DNA from: Poritiphilus flavus
GTDB taxonomy: Bacteria > Bacteroidota > Bacteroidia > Flavobacteriales > Flavobacteriaceae
Reading direction: 5' to 3'
NCBI RefSeq assembly: GCF_009901585.1
Contig: NZ_WXYO01000005.1
Coordinates: 558,001-622,000 of the forward strand
DNA length: 64,000 nt
A program made the translations under genes and the position numbers. The number at the start of each line of letters is the position of its first letter. The stretch's first letter is position 1. Shown here piece after piece: positions 1 through 9,309 of this stretch. Under the pieces are notes generated by a model. That model was not told where the DNA came from, did not search any database, and saw only the letters and a list, made by a program, of their open reading frames with translations.

Positions 1-2
1 CG

Positions 3-776
3 GAGTTGTTGGACTGGCTGGCGCTGGAATTCATGAATTCCGGATGGGATGTAAAAGCGCTTCACAAGCTGATGGTGATGTCGCGCACTTATCGACAATC
101 GTCATTGAGTACTGAAGAACTATTAGAAAGAGATAAAGAAAATCGCCTTTTGGCCAGAGGACCTTCCAAGAGACTTTCCGGCGAGATGTTAAGGGATAAT
201 GTTCTGGCGGCCTCCGGCCTTCTGAATAAAACCCTGGGAGGTGAAAGTGTACGACCCTATCAGCCTGAAGGGCTTTGGAAGATAAACGGAGCCGAATACG
301 AGCAGGATAAGGGTGAAAACCTCTATAGGCGTAGCATGTACACCATTTGGAAACGATCCGTTCCACATCCGACCATTGCTACCTTTGACGCGCCTGATCG
401 TTCTATTTGTACCGTAAGAAGACAGGAGACCAATACACCCTTACAGGCTTTAGTTCTCCTCAATGATCCTACCTATATCGAAGCTGCACGGGTTCTTGGG
501 AAAAAAATGAGCGATTTCCAGCAAACTGAAGAAGGGATCGCAAAGGCATTTAAACTACTCACTGGAAGAGCGATACGTGCAGGGGAACAGGAGTTATTGT
601 CGGAACTTCAAAAAGAAGAGTACGATAAGTTTAAGTCTAACCCCAGAAAGTCTCTGGGTTGGCTTAACAGCGGTGCCTTCCGTATTAGTGCTGGAGACGA
701 CACCGCGCTGATTGCCGCTAACGCTGTGGTAGCCAGTGCCATAATGAATCTGGATGCGATGATCACCAAACGATAA
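3..776 (+). CDS. DUF1553 domain protein, C-terminal part (5' end outside window)
   Basis: This is the 3' end of a larger gene; the frame is open from the first bases of the window, so no start is visible. The 258 residues match the C-terminal part of DUF1549/DUF1553 proteins of the planctomycete-type cytochrome family. Seen are the YRQSS segment near the start, the block DRSICTVRRQETNTPLQA in the middle, LLNDPTYIEAA after it and a final helix with NLDAM. These proteins are usually exported and co-occur with DUF1501 proteins and sulfatases in polysaccharide loci; their biochemical role is not established. The DUF1501 gene begins 9 bases downstream, so the two are probably co-transcribed. Family assignment is firm; function is unknown. 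Confidence 0.85.
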   Translation, partial: ELLDWLALEFMNSGWDVKALHKLMVMSRTYRQSSLSTEELLERDKENRLLARGPSKRLSGEMLRDNVLAASGLLNKTLGGESVRPYQPEGLWKINGAEYEQDKGENLYRRSMYTIWKRSVPHPTIATFDAPDRSICTVRRQETNTPLQALVLLNDPTYIEAARVLGKKMSDFQQTEEGIAKAFKLLTGRAIRAGEQELLSELQKEEYDKFKSNPRKSLGWLNSGAFRISAGDDTALIAANAVVASAIMNLDAMITKR

Positions 777-785
777 AAAATTGTT

Positions 786-2297
786 ATGTGCCATAATCAC
801 GACATAATCAGATCCAACAATAAGGACTTACAGGAGGTAGAAAAGCAATGGGACAGAAGAAATTTCCTTACCAAGACCTCACTTGGGCTTGGGGCTTTGG
901 CCTTGGGTTCCTTGTTGAAGACGGAAAAGGCTTTCGGAAGCTTAGGCGCCGATAGTTCCGGGACAGATTTACTGAATTCTGCTCTCAAAAACCGAATGGG
1001 CCTGCCGCACCACCTTCCAAGGGCCAAACGCATTGTATACCTCTTCCAAAGTGGAGGACCATCCCAGCTTGATATGTTTGACTACAAGCCAAAATTAAGG
1101 GAAATGTTCGGGCAGGACCTGCCGGAATCCGTAAGGCAGGGTCAACGCCTGACAGCCATGAGCGCAGATCAGACCGTTTTCCCTATAGCCCCTTCCATAA
1201 TGGACTTTAAGCAATATGGTGAGTCCCGGGCATGGGTCAGTGAATTGATGCCTTATACCGCGGAGATCGTAGATGAGCTGTGTTTCATCAAATCCATGCA
1301 GACGGATGCCATAAACCACGACCCTGCAATAACTTTCTTTCAAACCGGGAGCCAACTTCCGGGAAGGCCCTCTATAGGCGCCTGGCTGAGTTATGGTTTG
1401 GGTTCCGATAATGATAACCTTCCCACATTTATTACCTTGATAACCAAGGGCATGGGTGGTCAACCCCTCTATTCCAGATTATGGGGAAATGGCTTCCTTC
1501 CTACCGAACATCAGGGGGTGCAATTCCGTTCCGGAAAAGATCCCGTGCTCTATCTGTCCAATCCGGAAAACTATGACGGGACTGATCGGAGGAAGATGTT
1601 AGATTACCTGGCTAAACTTAACAGCTTGCAAAATGACGCTTATGGAGACCCGGAGATCAAGGCGAGGATGACTCAGTATGAAATGGCCTTTCGAATGCAA
1701 ACCTCCGTTCCTGAGGTTACGGACCTCTCGGATGAGCCGGACTATATATTCGACCTTTATGGAGAAGACAGCAGGGATCCCGGGACTTATGCGGCTAACT
1801 GCCTGATGGCAAGAAAACTTTTAGAGAAAGATGTGAAATTCGTACAGCTCTATCATCAGGGATGGGATCAGCATATTGGTTGCCCTGGTGGGGTCACGGC
1901 CCAATGCAAGCGAACTGATCAGGCGAATGCCGCCTTGATCAAAGACCTGAAACAACGGGGAATGCTGGAAGATACACTGGTTATCTGGGGAGGAGAATTT
2001 GGCAGGACGGTATATTCTCAGGGTCAGCTGACCCCTGATAATTACGGGCGTGATCACCATCCGAAGGCATTTACCATGTGGATGGCCGGAGCCGGTGTAA
2101 AACCCGGATTTACTTATGGAGAAACCGATGACTTTAGTTATAATGTGGTCCGGGATCCGGTACACGTTCACGACTTCCAGGCTACGCTGCTGCATTTATT
2201 CGGAATAGATCATGAACGCCTGGTATTTAAACATCAGGGAAGGCGTTTTAGGTTGACGGACGTCCACGGGCATGTAGTAAAGGATCTCTTCACCTAA
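786..2297 (+). CDS. DUF1501 domain protein with twin-arginine signal
   Basis: A 503-residue protein of the DUF1501 family, which has an alkaline-phosphatase/sulfatase-like fold. Residues 23-43 carry DRRNFL followed by a Gly/Ala/Leu-rich stretch, a twin-arginine export signal preceded by an unusually long N-region. Recognisable blocks are GGPSQLDMFDYKP near residue 90, GGEFGRT near residue 403 and the C-terminal HVHDFQATLLHLFG. It lies between the DUF1553 gene and a sulfatase (2 bases before the next ATG), which fits one operon. DUF1501 and DUF1553 genes are typically paired in Planctomycetes and in some marine Bacteroidota and Verrucomicrobia; a role in glycan catabolism is inferred only from this company. 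Confidence 0.85.
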   Translation: MCHNHDIIRSNNKDLQEVEKQWDRRNFLTKTSLGLGALALGSLLKTEKAFGSLGADSSGTDLLNSALKNRMGLPHHLPRAKRIVYLFQSGGPSQLDMFDYKPKLREMFGQDLPESVRQGQRLTAMSADQTVFPIAPSIMDFKQYGESRAWVSELMPYTAEIVDELCFIKSMQTDAINHDPAITFFQTGSQLPGRPSIGAWLSYGLGSDNDNLPTFITLITKGMGGQPLYSRLWGNGFLPTEHQGVQFRSGKDPVLYLSNPENYDGTDRRKMLDYLAKLNSLQNDAYGDPEIKARMTQYEMAFRMQTSVPEVTDLSDEPDYIFDLYGEDSRDPGTYAANCLMARKLLEKDVKFVQLYHQGWDQHIGCPGGVTAQCKRTDQANAALIKDLKQRGMLEDTLVIWGGEFGRTVYSQGQLTPDNYGRDHHPKAFTMWMAGAGVKPGFTYGETDDFSYNVVRDPVHVHDFQATLLHLFGIDHERLVFKHQGRRFRLTDVHGHVVKDLFT

Positions 2298-2299
2298 AG

Positions 2300-4006
2300 A
2301 TGGGATTCAGAATCAAACAAAATATGAAATTTGCACAAATTCGAAATGCCTGTATTACACTGTCATTCTTGGGCATTGTTGCTTCCTGTAAAAAGCAGTC
2401 TGAAAGCGCAGAAGTCAAAAGGCCAAACGTCATATTTATCATGTCCGATGATCACACCACCCAGGGGTTCGGGATCTACGGCAGCAGACTGGCAGAACTG
2501 AACCCTACTCCGGTTCTGGACGAGTTGGCAGGGAAAGGGATGATCTTTGACAACTGTTTTGTAAATAACTCCATTTGCGTGCCGAGTCGGGCCGCTATTA
2601 TAACCGGCCAGCGTGCCCAAACCAACGGGGTCATAGACCTGGAAGGTTCCATAAATGCTGAAAAGCAGTTCCTGCCCAAAGAGATGAAAGAACTGGGTTA
2701 TCAAACCGCCATTGTCGGGAAATGGCACCTGCACCATGAGCCCGCGGAATTTGACTATTACCAGGTTTTACCGGGACAGGGAACTTATTTTGACCCGGTA
2801 TTCCGAGTCCGTGGTGATGAGGCCTGGCCGGATAATACCGTGGAAACCAAAGGGCACTCCTCAGATGTTATTACGGATATTAGCTTAGACTGGTTGGAGC
2901 ATAAAAGGGACAAGTCTAAACCCTTTTTCCTGATGCACCATTTCAAGGCACCTCATGACGATTTTGAAAATGCACCGCGCTACGATAATTACCTGGAAGA
3001 TATCTTCATTCCGGAACCTGAAAGTCTATATGACAATAAGAACAATGGGTCAATTGCGACCCGGGGATCTAAAGATTCATTGGTGCGTATTATAGGATCT
3101 TCAGTTTCACACCGGAATATCGTCCGCAATCAGGCCATGAACCTTTATATGGACAGCACAGTCTATAAGAACTACCGAACAGCCGGCGAAGTTCGCCCGG
3201 AAGAACTAAAACCTTTTGATCATAACGAAACGGAGCAAAAGCATACCAGTATCGTTTATCAGGAATATTTAAAACGCTACCTGCGTTGTGTAAAAGGTGT
3301 GGATGATAATGTGAAAAGGCTATTAGACTATCTTAAGGAAGAAGGGCTTATGGAAAATACCATCATTGTCTACACCGGAGACCAGGGTTTTATGCTAGGC
3401 GAACACGACTATATTGACAAAAGATGGATGTACGATGAAGCTATGCGTATGCCCTTTTTTGTATTCGACCCAACTTCAGATCAGGGCGGAAGTCGAACGG
3501 ATGCTATCATAAATAACACCGATTTTGCCCCTACATTGTTAGAGTTAGCGGGAGGGGAGGTGCCAGGTTATATGCAGGGGAAGAGCTTTAAAGAGATCCT
3601 GAAGACCCGAATGGAGCCCGAAGGCTGGCAACAGGCTACCTACTACAGGTACTGGATGCACATGGCGCACAGGCATGCTAATCCTGCGCATTTCGGGATT
3701 CGTACAAAGCGCTATAAACTCATCTTTTTTTATGGGAAGTACTGGGTAGATACGGATGACCCGAATGCAGCGTGGAACAAGAATAGCTGGGGGAACGATT
3801 TTACCCGACATACCCCCGTGGCCTGGGAATTCTACGACCTGGAAAAAGACCCAAAAGAGTTGAACAATCTCTACGGCAACCCTGAATACGCAGAAACAAT
3901 CGCCGACCTGAAACGACAATTGAAACAACTGCGAGCAGACCTTAATGAAACGGACGCCAATTATCCTCATATTCAAAATGTAATTGACACGCATTGGGAA
4001 GATTAA
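2300..4006 (+). CDS. Type I formylglycine-dependent sulfatase, lipoprotein
   Basis: A 568-residue family S1 sulfatase (alkaline phosphatase superfamily) that would hydrolyse sulfate esters on a sugar or polysaccharide. The catalytic signature CVPSRAAIITGQ starts at Cys93, the residue converted to formylglycine. The N-terminal metal-binding SDDH is at 49-52, and a second metal-site block TGDQGFMLGEHD lies near residue 354. A lipobox VASC ends at Cys30, so the protein is probably anchored in a membrane facing the periplasm or surface. A start at Met9 (2324) gives a cleaner lipoprotein signal than the ATG at 2300, and I cannot separate them by ribosome site. It follows DUF1501 by 2 bases and converges on the fucP-like gene. 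The sulfated substrate cannot be told from sequence; a fucose-containing glycan is inferred from the neighbours. Confidence 0.9.
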   Translation: MGFRIKQNMKFAQIRNACITLSFLGIVASCKKQSESAEVKRPNVIFIMSDDHTTQGFGIYGSRLAELNPTPVLDELAGKGMIFDNCFVNNSICVPSRAAIITGQRAQTNGVIDLEGSINAEKQFLPKEMKELGYQTAIVGKWHLHHEPAEFDYYQVLPGQGTYFDPVFRVRGDEAWPDNTVETKGHSSDVITDISLDWLEHKRDKSKPFFLMHHFKAPHDDFENAPRYDNYLEDIFIPEPESLYDNKNNGSIATRGSKDSLVRIIGSSVSHRNIVRNQAMNLYMDSTVYKNYRTAGEVRPEELKPFDHNETEQKHTSIVYQEYLKRYLRCVKGVDDNVKRLLDYLKEEGLMENTIIVYTGDQGFMLGEHDYIDKRWMYDEAMRMPFFVFDPTSDQGGSRTDAIINNTDFAPTLLELAGGEVPGYMQGKSFKEILKTRMEPEGWQQATYYRYWMHMAHRHANPAHFGIRTKRYKLIFFYGKYWVDTDDPNAAWNKNSWGNDFTRHTPVAWEFYDLEKDPKELNNLYGNPEYAETIADLKRQLKQLRADLNETDANYPHIQNVIDTHWED

Positions 4007-4015
4007 GGCTGCGGT

Positions 4016-5344
4016 TTACGAGTTGTTTTTGTGATAAACCCTATAGACCTTGTTCCCGAATATGGCGATGATCACCAGACAGATGAACGAAGGAATAAAG
4101 GAGAGTCGCATTTCCGTGACCCCCAAGATGGAAATGTCTTCGTAAGCAGTACCGCCTGCATCCAGGATGTATCCCTGAAGGTAGGGCATAAGCGCACCTC
4201 CGACGATAGCCATTACCAAAAATGCCGCCCCGAATTTGGCATCTTCCCCCTGTCCTTCCAAAGCAATCCCGTAAATGGTCGGGAACATTATGGACATGAA
4301 AAAAGAGGTGGCGATAAGGGAATAGATCCCAAGCATACCGGGCAGGAAGATGGCTCCTACAACAGTTATCATACCTCCAATGCCGAAGAGCATTAATAAC
4401 TTTCCCGAATCTATTTTGGCCAGAAGGGCTGTTCCTACACTCCTGCCAATGAGGAAAACCACATAGCCCGCTAAGCCATACCAAACAGCGGTTTTACTGT
4501 CAATTCCCAGGGTTTCCGCATACTGGTAAACATAGGTCCAACACATGATCTGCACTCCAACATAAAAGGCCTGGGCGATCACCCCAAAAGCGAATTTGGG
4601 TTGCTTCCACAAACGCCTCACAGAGTCCGTAAACTTAACACGGGCCTCCTGATCTTTGTTTTGCGGCATTTTCAATACACTGATCAGAATAAAGAAAACC
4701 AAAACCACAAGACCCAGGACCACATAGGGGTTGCGGATCACTTCCAGGTCAGAAGTTCTAATGGCTGCTTTTGCGGATTCGGACAGGCTGTCGTAAATAG
4801 AACTGCCGTCTGCGGCCAAATCATCGGATTGTAGTGAGCCAAGGATGAAGTTTTGAGCGATCAGCAGTCCGGTTATGGAACCAACCGGGTTGAACATTTG
4901 AGAAAAATTCAAACGCTGTGTCGCAGTCTCCGGAGCGCCCATGGAAAGGATGTAGGGGTTTGAGGTAGTCTCTAAAAAGGCCAGGCCAAAGGTCAGTATA
5001 TAAAGAGCGGCCAGAAAAAAGCCATAACTTTCTTTTGCTGCAGCCGGAAAGAAAAGCAATGCTCCCAAGGCGTAAAGCGCAAGTCCTAAAAGAATTCCTT
5101 TTTTATATGAAAACCGATTGACGAAAAGGGCGGCCGGGATGGCCATGGTAAAATATCCTCCATAAAATGCGAGTTGTACCAGGGACGCTTGTGTATTGCT
5201 GAGTTCAAGGACCTTCTGGAAACCCCTTACCATAGGGTTGGTTAAATCATTCGCTAAACCCCAGAGCGCAAAAAGAGAGGTGATCAGAATAAAAGGTATT
5301 AATACCGCCTTAGAAACTACTACGGCCTTTTTCGTGTTATCCAT
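4016..5344 (-). CDS. fucP: FucP-like sugar:H+ symporter (MFS)
   Basis: A 442-residue major facilitator protein of the FucP/GluP sugar symporter family, expected in the inner membrane with 12 helices. The family block LFALWGLANDLTNPM is at residues 24-38 and LAFLETTSNPY at 121-131; Glu125 corresponds to the essential glutamate of E. coli FucP. The aspartate of the E. coli ANNLND motif is displaced here (ANDLTN), as in GluP-type members, so the substrate could be fucose, glucose, galactose or a related sugar. It is the second gene of a - strand pair with the SDR gene (63-bp gap), beside a divergent LacI regulator. An L-fucose dehydrogenase-like partner and a sulfatase next door favour fucose. 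Confidence 0.85.
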   Translation of the reverse strand: MDNTKKAVVVSKAVLIPFILITSLFALWGLANDLTNPMVRGFQKVLELSNTQASLVQLAFYGGYFTMAIPAALFVNRFSYKKGILLGLALYALGALLFFPAAAKESYGFFLAALYILTFGLAFLETTSNPYILSMGAPETATQRLNFSQMFNPVGSITGLLIAQNFILGSLQSDDLAADGSSIYDSLSESAKAAIRTSDLEVIRNPYVVLGLVVLVFFILISVLKMPQNKDQEARVKFTDSVRRLWKQPKFAFGVIAQAFYVGVQIMCWTYVYQYAETLGIDSKTAVWYGLAGYVVFLIGRSVGTALLAKIDSGKLLMLFGIGGMITVVGAIFLPGMLGIYSLIATSFFMSIMFPTIYGIALEGQGEDAKFGAAFLVMAIVGGALMPYLQGYILDAGGTAYEDISILGVTEMRLSFIPSFICLVIIAIFGNKVYRVYHKNNS

Positions 5345-5407
5345 TGGGTTGTTTGATTTTGGTATTGGCTTATGCCTGGTTGGTTTTTCTAATGTTTAGG
5401 GAAGAAT

Positions 5408-6199
5408 TTATTGTGTGAGCATGGCCCGGTCTAAATGCACATAACCCCCATCCACAAAGATGAACTGCCCGGTAGTATGAGATGATCTTTCCGAAATCGT
5501 GAACAGGCATAGATCTGCAATCTCCTGTGGGGTGGTCATTCGTTTTTCCAGAGGGATTTTTTGTATGATGGATTGAAGTTTTTCTTCCCCGTCCTTTATG
5601 GATTTGATCCACTCTTCATAGGAAGGGGTCCAGCTTTCCGCAATAATCAGGGCATTTGATCTGATGCCGTATTGGATGAGGTCCACCGCCCATTCTCGGG
5701 TAAGCCCCAAAACCCCACCTTTTGCAGCCGCATATCCTGAGGTTCCTCCCTGACCTGTTAAGGCTACCTTAGACCCGGTATTTAGAATATTTCCCCTGGA
5801 GCGTTTTAGGGCGGGAAGCGCATATTTCACCACGAGAAAATAGCTGATCAGGTTTAGTTTTAGGGATTCCATAAAATCTTCGTAGGAAGCATCGAGACCG
5901 GCGCCGTCGTTAACCCCAACATTATTGATCACCACATCGATCTTGCCGTATTTTTTGATGACGGCATTGACCGCTCGCTCTATTTGATCCTCTTTGGTGA
6001 GGTCTGTCTTGCAGAATAAGGCGTCTATTCCCTTGTCCTGTATGGCTTTGACGTATTCCCTGCCACGGTCGCTTAAGTCTAATACAGCAGGGATGGCCCC
6101 CTCTTTTACCAGGTTTTGTAAAATGGTCTCTCCTATACTGCCTTTAAGGCCTGCAGCCCCCGTGATCAGTACAACCTTGTCTTTTAGATTCAAATCCAT
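5408..6199 (-). CDS. SDR-family dehydrogenase, probable L-fucose dehydrogenase
   Basis: A 263-residue classical short-chain dehydrogenase, expected to be cytoplasmic. The cofactor loop TGAAGLKGSIG (13-23) is slightly longer than the usual TGxxxGIG, Asp41 at the end of beta-2 suggests NAD preference, and NNVG lies at 92-95. The catalytic set is Ser143, Tyr156 and Lys160 (YAAAK). It is the first gene of the - strand unit with the FucP-like permease and is divergent from lacI. SDR enzymes next to FucP in sulfatase-rich loci commonly oxidise L-fucose to the lactone in the non-phosphorylating fucose pathway. That assignment is inference from context and general similarity; another sugar or uronate dehydrogenase is possible. 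Confidence 0.8.
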   Translation of the reverse strand: MDLNLKDKVVLITGAAGLKGSIGETILQNLVKEGAIPAVLDLSDRGREYVKAIQDKGIDALFCKTDLTKEDQIERAVNAVIKKYGKIDVVINNVGVNDGAGLDASYEDFMESLKLNLISYFLVVKYALPALKRSRGNILNTGSKVALTGQGGTSGYAAAKGGVLGLTREWAVDLIQYGIRSNALIIAESWTPSYEEWIKSIKDGEEKLQSIIQKIPLEKRMTTPQEIADLCLFTISERSSHTTGQFIFVDGGYVHLDRAMLTQ

Positions 6200-6444
6200 A
6201 TGCTCCGCGAATTTAGTGCGAGAATTGGTATTTGGCCTGCCAGGTATTTAAAAAAGTGGCCTATGGTAGCCAAATCCCAATCATTGTGTTCTTGCTTTCC
6301 AGAAAGGTAACATTTTCCAATGGAAACAGGAGTTTTGATCTTTTCTCCGATATGAGTTTCCAATAACGACTGCAGTACTGGCCATGTTGAACCCCTTATG
6401 AAGGCATAGTGTTTAAGAAATAAACCCAATTGTCTGGTGGTTAA
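6200..6444. promoter_or_regulatory. Divergent SDR-fucP / lacI intergenic region
   Basis: A 245-bp gap between the divergent SDR gene and lacI must hold promoters for both. Two short inverted pairs with TGGC/GCCA arms are visible, at 6233-6242 (2-bp spacer) and 6256-6271 (8-bp spacer). They are weak candidates for operator half-sites of the adjacent LacI protein. No convincing -33/-7 pair was recognised. Confidence 0.3.
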
Positions 6445-7533
6445 ATGGGAAAAATGGATATATTTAGTAGCCCGGAACCTGAAAAAACCCGTGTGCATCC
6501 TAAAACCCACCAAACGATGGTAACACTTAAGGAACTGGCAACCATTCTGAATCTCTCACCTTCTACCATATCCAAATCGCTCAATGACAGCCCGGAGATT
6601 AGCTTTGAAACTAAAAGGAAGGTAAGGAAGCTTGCTAAAAATCATGGTTATATCCCAAACTACTCCGCCCGAAGCCTGAAGTTAAAGCGTACTAAAAATA
6701 TAGGGGTGGTTATACCAAATATTTTGGATGAGTTTTTTGCCATGGTGCTTCAGGGCATTGAGAAGGAAGCAAACAAGCAGGGTTATAACGTCATGATCTG
6801 CATTTCTGACGATTTGACCAAGAAGGAAGAAGGTGGCTTGAATACCTTTACTTCAGGTAGGGTAGACGGCATTCTGATATCCCTGGCCAGCCAGACTCAA
6901 TTTAACGGAAGCTACGGACATCTAAAAAAGAAGTTAGGTGCCAAAGTTCCCATGGTTTTGTTTGACCGGATCTCCAAGGAGTTGGATTGCGACAAGGTTT
7001 CCGTAGACGATTTCAAGGCGGCCTGTATGGCCACGGAGTATCTGGTCCAGACCGGTTGTAAGAATATTGCCTTTTTATCCACTATCTCTAAAACCAGTGT
7101 GGGCAGGCAAAGGGAAGAAGGGTATCGTTCCATAATTCGCCTGAGCGGTGAGCAGTTATTCAAGCCACAGGTTATTCGTATCTCGGATTACGATTCCTTC
7201 GCGACAACTTTAAAGGAACATCTTAGGGAATACCCTGTAGATGCTATTCTGGCTGCGGATGAAAGATCTGCGGTCTGCGCCATGAACATGGTGCAAAGGC
7301 AGGGCTACAGCATACCGGACGATATTTCCTTCATTGGCTTTACAGACGGTTCTATGGGCCGCTATTCTAACCCTCCTTTGACCTCAGTGTCTCAACATGC
7401 CGAGGATATGGGAACCATGGCTGTTAGAAGCCTTATAGACCGTTTGGAGGAATTCAATACCGGCAAACCGACACATCAATTAGTACGCACAGAACTTGTG
7501 GTTAGGGAATCTACCAGGCCGTTAGTTGACTAG
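6445..7533 (+). CDS. LacI-family transcriptional regulator
   Basis: A 362-residue LacI/GalR-type regulator: an N-terminal helix-turn-helix (VTLKELATILNLSPSTISK, residues 26-44), a hinge around 75-85 (SARSLKLKRTKNIGVVIP) and a periplasmic-binding-protein-like sensor domain to the C-terminus (GFTDGSMGRYSNPPLTSV near 293-310). Most family members start just before the HTH, so the ATG at 6517 (Met25) is at least as likely as 6445. It is divergent from the SDR-fucP unit, the usual arrangement for a local sugar-responsive repressor. Its effector is unknown; fucose or a fucose-pathway intermediate is inferred. Confidence 0.9.
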   Translation: MGKMDIFSSPEPEKTRVHPKTHQTMVTLKELATILNLSPSTISKSLNDSPEISFETKRKVRKLAKNHGYIPNYSARSLKLKRTKNIGVVIPNILDEFFAMVLQGIEKEANKQGYNVMICISDDLTKKEEGGLNTFTSGRVDGILISLASQTQFNGSYGHLKKKLGAKVPMVLFDRISKELDCDKVSVDDFKAACMATEYLVQTGCKNIAFLSTISKTSVGRQREEGYRSIIRLSGEQLFKPQVIRISDYDSFATTLKEHLREYPVDAILAADERSAVCAMNMVQRQGYSIPDDISFIGFTDGSMGRYSNPPLTSVSQHAEDMGTMAVRSLIDRLEEFNTGKPTHQLVRTELVVRESTRPLVD

Positions 7534-7917
7534 GACAGCTAATTGTGAATTTGAAGAAATCAAGTTTATGTACAAGCTCAAGTTTAAGGGTTAAGTTTTG
7601 AGTTTTGAATTTTAAATGGGAATTCTGCTAAAATCGTCCTTAGTGCCTTTAGCGCAGGAGAACGGTTTCCTATTTACCCCTCGACCCCGCTCGGGGGGAC
7701 AATGCAGATTACCACTAAAGAAAAATTTCAAATCCCGGCTTGGCCACCTCCGCCACAGCCAGATTGCAACTGCTGTTTTTTATGAAGTTTAAATTGGCAT
7801 ACCACGGGATTCAATCTCGTGGTAGCTGTGAATTTGTATGTTATTTCCAGACGCTTTATTAGGGTTTTGTAACGTTGGAAAAATTTTTAAGTCCTTCATG
7901 TATAACTTGAAAAAGTA
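7534..7917. other. Intergenic region, no gene seen
   Basis: 384 bp between lacI and the beta-lactamase-like gene. It begins with AT-rich low-complexity sequence (runs of GTTTAAGG, TTTTGAG type) that resembles the gaps near 9.5 kb and 12.8 kb. A short GC-rich palindrome, CCCCGCTCGGGG, lies at 7685-7696. No supported ORF or RNA gene. Confidence 0.6.
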
Positions 7918-9309
7918 ATGGCCATGAAACGACTGCTACTGAAGTTGACTTCGATATTGTTCATTATAGCTAATGTATCATACTCACAAGACCCGAAAAA
8001 TGATAGGGATTTTGAACTTTTTGAGAAAATAGATCGCTTAATCACTCCAATTTCCAAATCCAATAATTTTAGCGGTAATGTTTTGGTTAAAAGCGGAAAA
8101 AGTACAGTAGTTTCAAAATCTTACGGCTATTTTGATCGTGAAAACAAAGTACAAAATACTTCAGATACAAAATTCCTAATTGGATCTATCTCGGCAATGT
8201 TTACTTCCGTTGCGATAATGCAGCTTGTAGAAAACCAAAAGATTAATTTGGATGACAAAGTAGCTAAGTTCCTGACTGATATTCCCAATGGTGAAAAGAT
8301 AACTATTCATCATTTACTTACTGAAAGATCAGGATTGCCCAGGGTTGTTTCAAATGCGGATGGCTCATACGCAAGATTAACTCAAACACCTCACACATTA
8401 GACCAATTGGTGGAGTATATCGGAAAGTTAGAGCCAATAGCCGAACCAGGCATGAAATACAGGCATTCTGGGTCTTCTTTTATCCTGTTGGCAAAAATTA
8501 TTGAAATGCAATCCGGAAACTCTTATGGAGAGTATCTTCAAAGTAACATTTTCAATCCTTTAGAAATGACTAATACGGGTCATTACGGGTTTAAAGTGGA
8601 TTATCAAGATATTCCTAATCTTGCGAATGGATATGAACCAGAAGGTGTTGACGGCTTGAAAATTGCAGAGAAAATCCATTGGTCAACAAAAATTGGACAC
8701 GCGTCTATCTACTCAACGGTAAATGATTTGTATAAGTTTGGACAGGCCATTATTCATAACAGGTTGTTGTCTGTAGACTCTTGGAAAACAATCACATCTT
8801 CGTATTATGATACATCTTTGGGATATGGCATATCAGCAAATCGTAGAGATGGGCGATTACGTTATTATCGCAGTGGAAGCACACCAGGATTTTCCAGCTA
8901 TTTTCTAGTTTATCCGGAAGAAGATTTGTCCATAATAATGCTGTCAAATATTAAGATACATATTCCTTACTTCAATGTTCCCAAAATTGCAGCGATCGTA
9001 TTTGGAGAGCAATATGAACAATTAAATTTAGTGAACCCCACAGCAGTAGGATATGATTTAGCTCAAAAATTGAAAGGGGTTTATCAATTTGACGAAAATT
9101 TCTATAATCCTAATGGTACTGTTTCCATTAGTTATGAGAATGACATGTTACTTTCTGATGGAGCTCCTTTGATACCAGCGGTTCAAGAAGATGGAAAAAT
9201 TGCAAAATTCATTAATAGGCAATTTTGGTCCAGGTTAGAGTTTGTTAGGGATAGTATTGGAAATTTTTCAAAACTAAAATTTGACAAATTTGTTGGAGTA
9301 AAAAAGTGA
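7918..9309 (+). CDS. Beta-lactamase-fold serine hydrolase homologue, probably catalytically impaired
   Basis: A 463-residue exported protein (hydrophobic signal at residues 3-24, ending SYSQ) with the class C beta-lactamase/DD-peptidase fold. The nucleophile region reads FLIGSISAMFTS: Ser90 is present, but the lysine of SxxK is Ala93. The second motif, normally YxN, is Tyr181-Arg-His183. The third region, YYRSGSTPGFSS near residue 324, is close to the usual H/KxG site. Two of three catalytic motifs are altered, so ordinary beta-lactamase or esterase activity is doubtful. The ORF is intact and the region around the lost lysine is otherwise conserved, so this is not simple decay. The start could also be the ATG at 7924. 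It appears to be a single gene. Confidence 0.8.
   Translation: MAMKRLLLKLTSILFIIANVSYSQDPKNDRDFELFEKIDRLITPISKSNNFSGNVLVKSGKSTVVSKSYGYFDRENKVQNTSDTKFLIGSISAMFTSVAIMQLVENQKINLDDKVAKFLTDIPNGEKITIHHLLTERSGLPRVVSNADGSYARLTQTPHTLDQLVEYIGKLEPIAEPGMKYRHSGSSFILLAKIIEMQSGNSYGEYLQSNIFNPLEMTNTGHYGFKVDYQDIPNLANGYEPEGVDGLKIAEKIHWSTKIGHASIYSTVNDLYKFGQAIIHNRLLSVDSWKTITSSYYDTSLGYGISANRRDGRLRYYRSGSTPGFSSYFLVYPEEDLSIIMLSNIKIHIPYFNVPKIAAIVFGEQYEQLNLVNPTAVGYDLAQKLKGVYQFDENFYNPNGTVSISYENDMLLSDGAPLIPAVQEDGKIAKFINRQFWSRLEFVRDSIGNFSKLKFDKFVGVKK

Noticed and set aside
6233-6271. TGGC/GCCA inverted pairs as the LacI operator
   Set aside because: Arms are only 4 bp with differing spacers; kept as a weak note in the intergenic feature, not claimed as a site.
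6190-6513. 107-codon - strand ORF overlapping the SDR start and lacI start
   Set aside because: It lies across the divergent promoter gap and overlaps two well-supported genes; no family resemblance.
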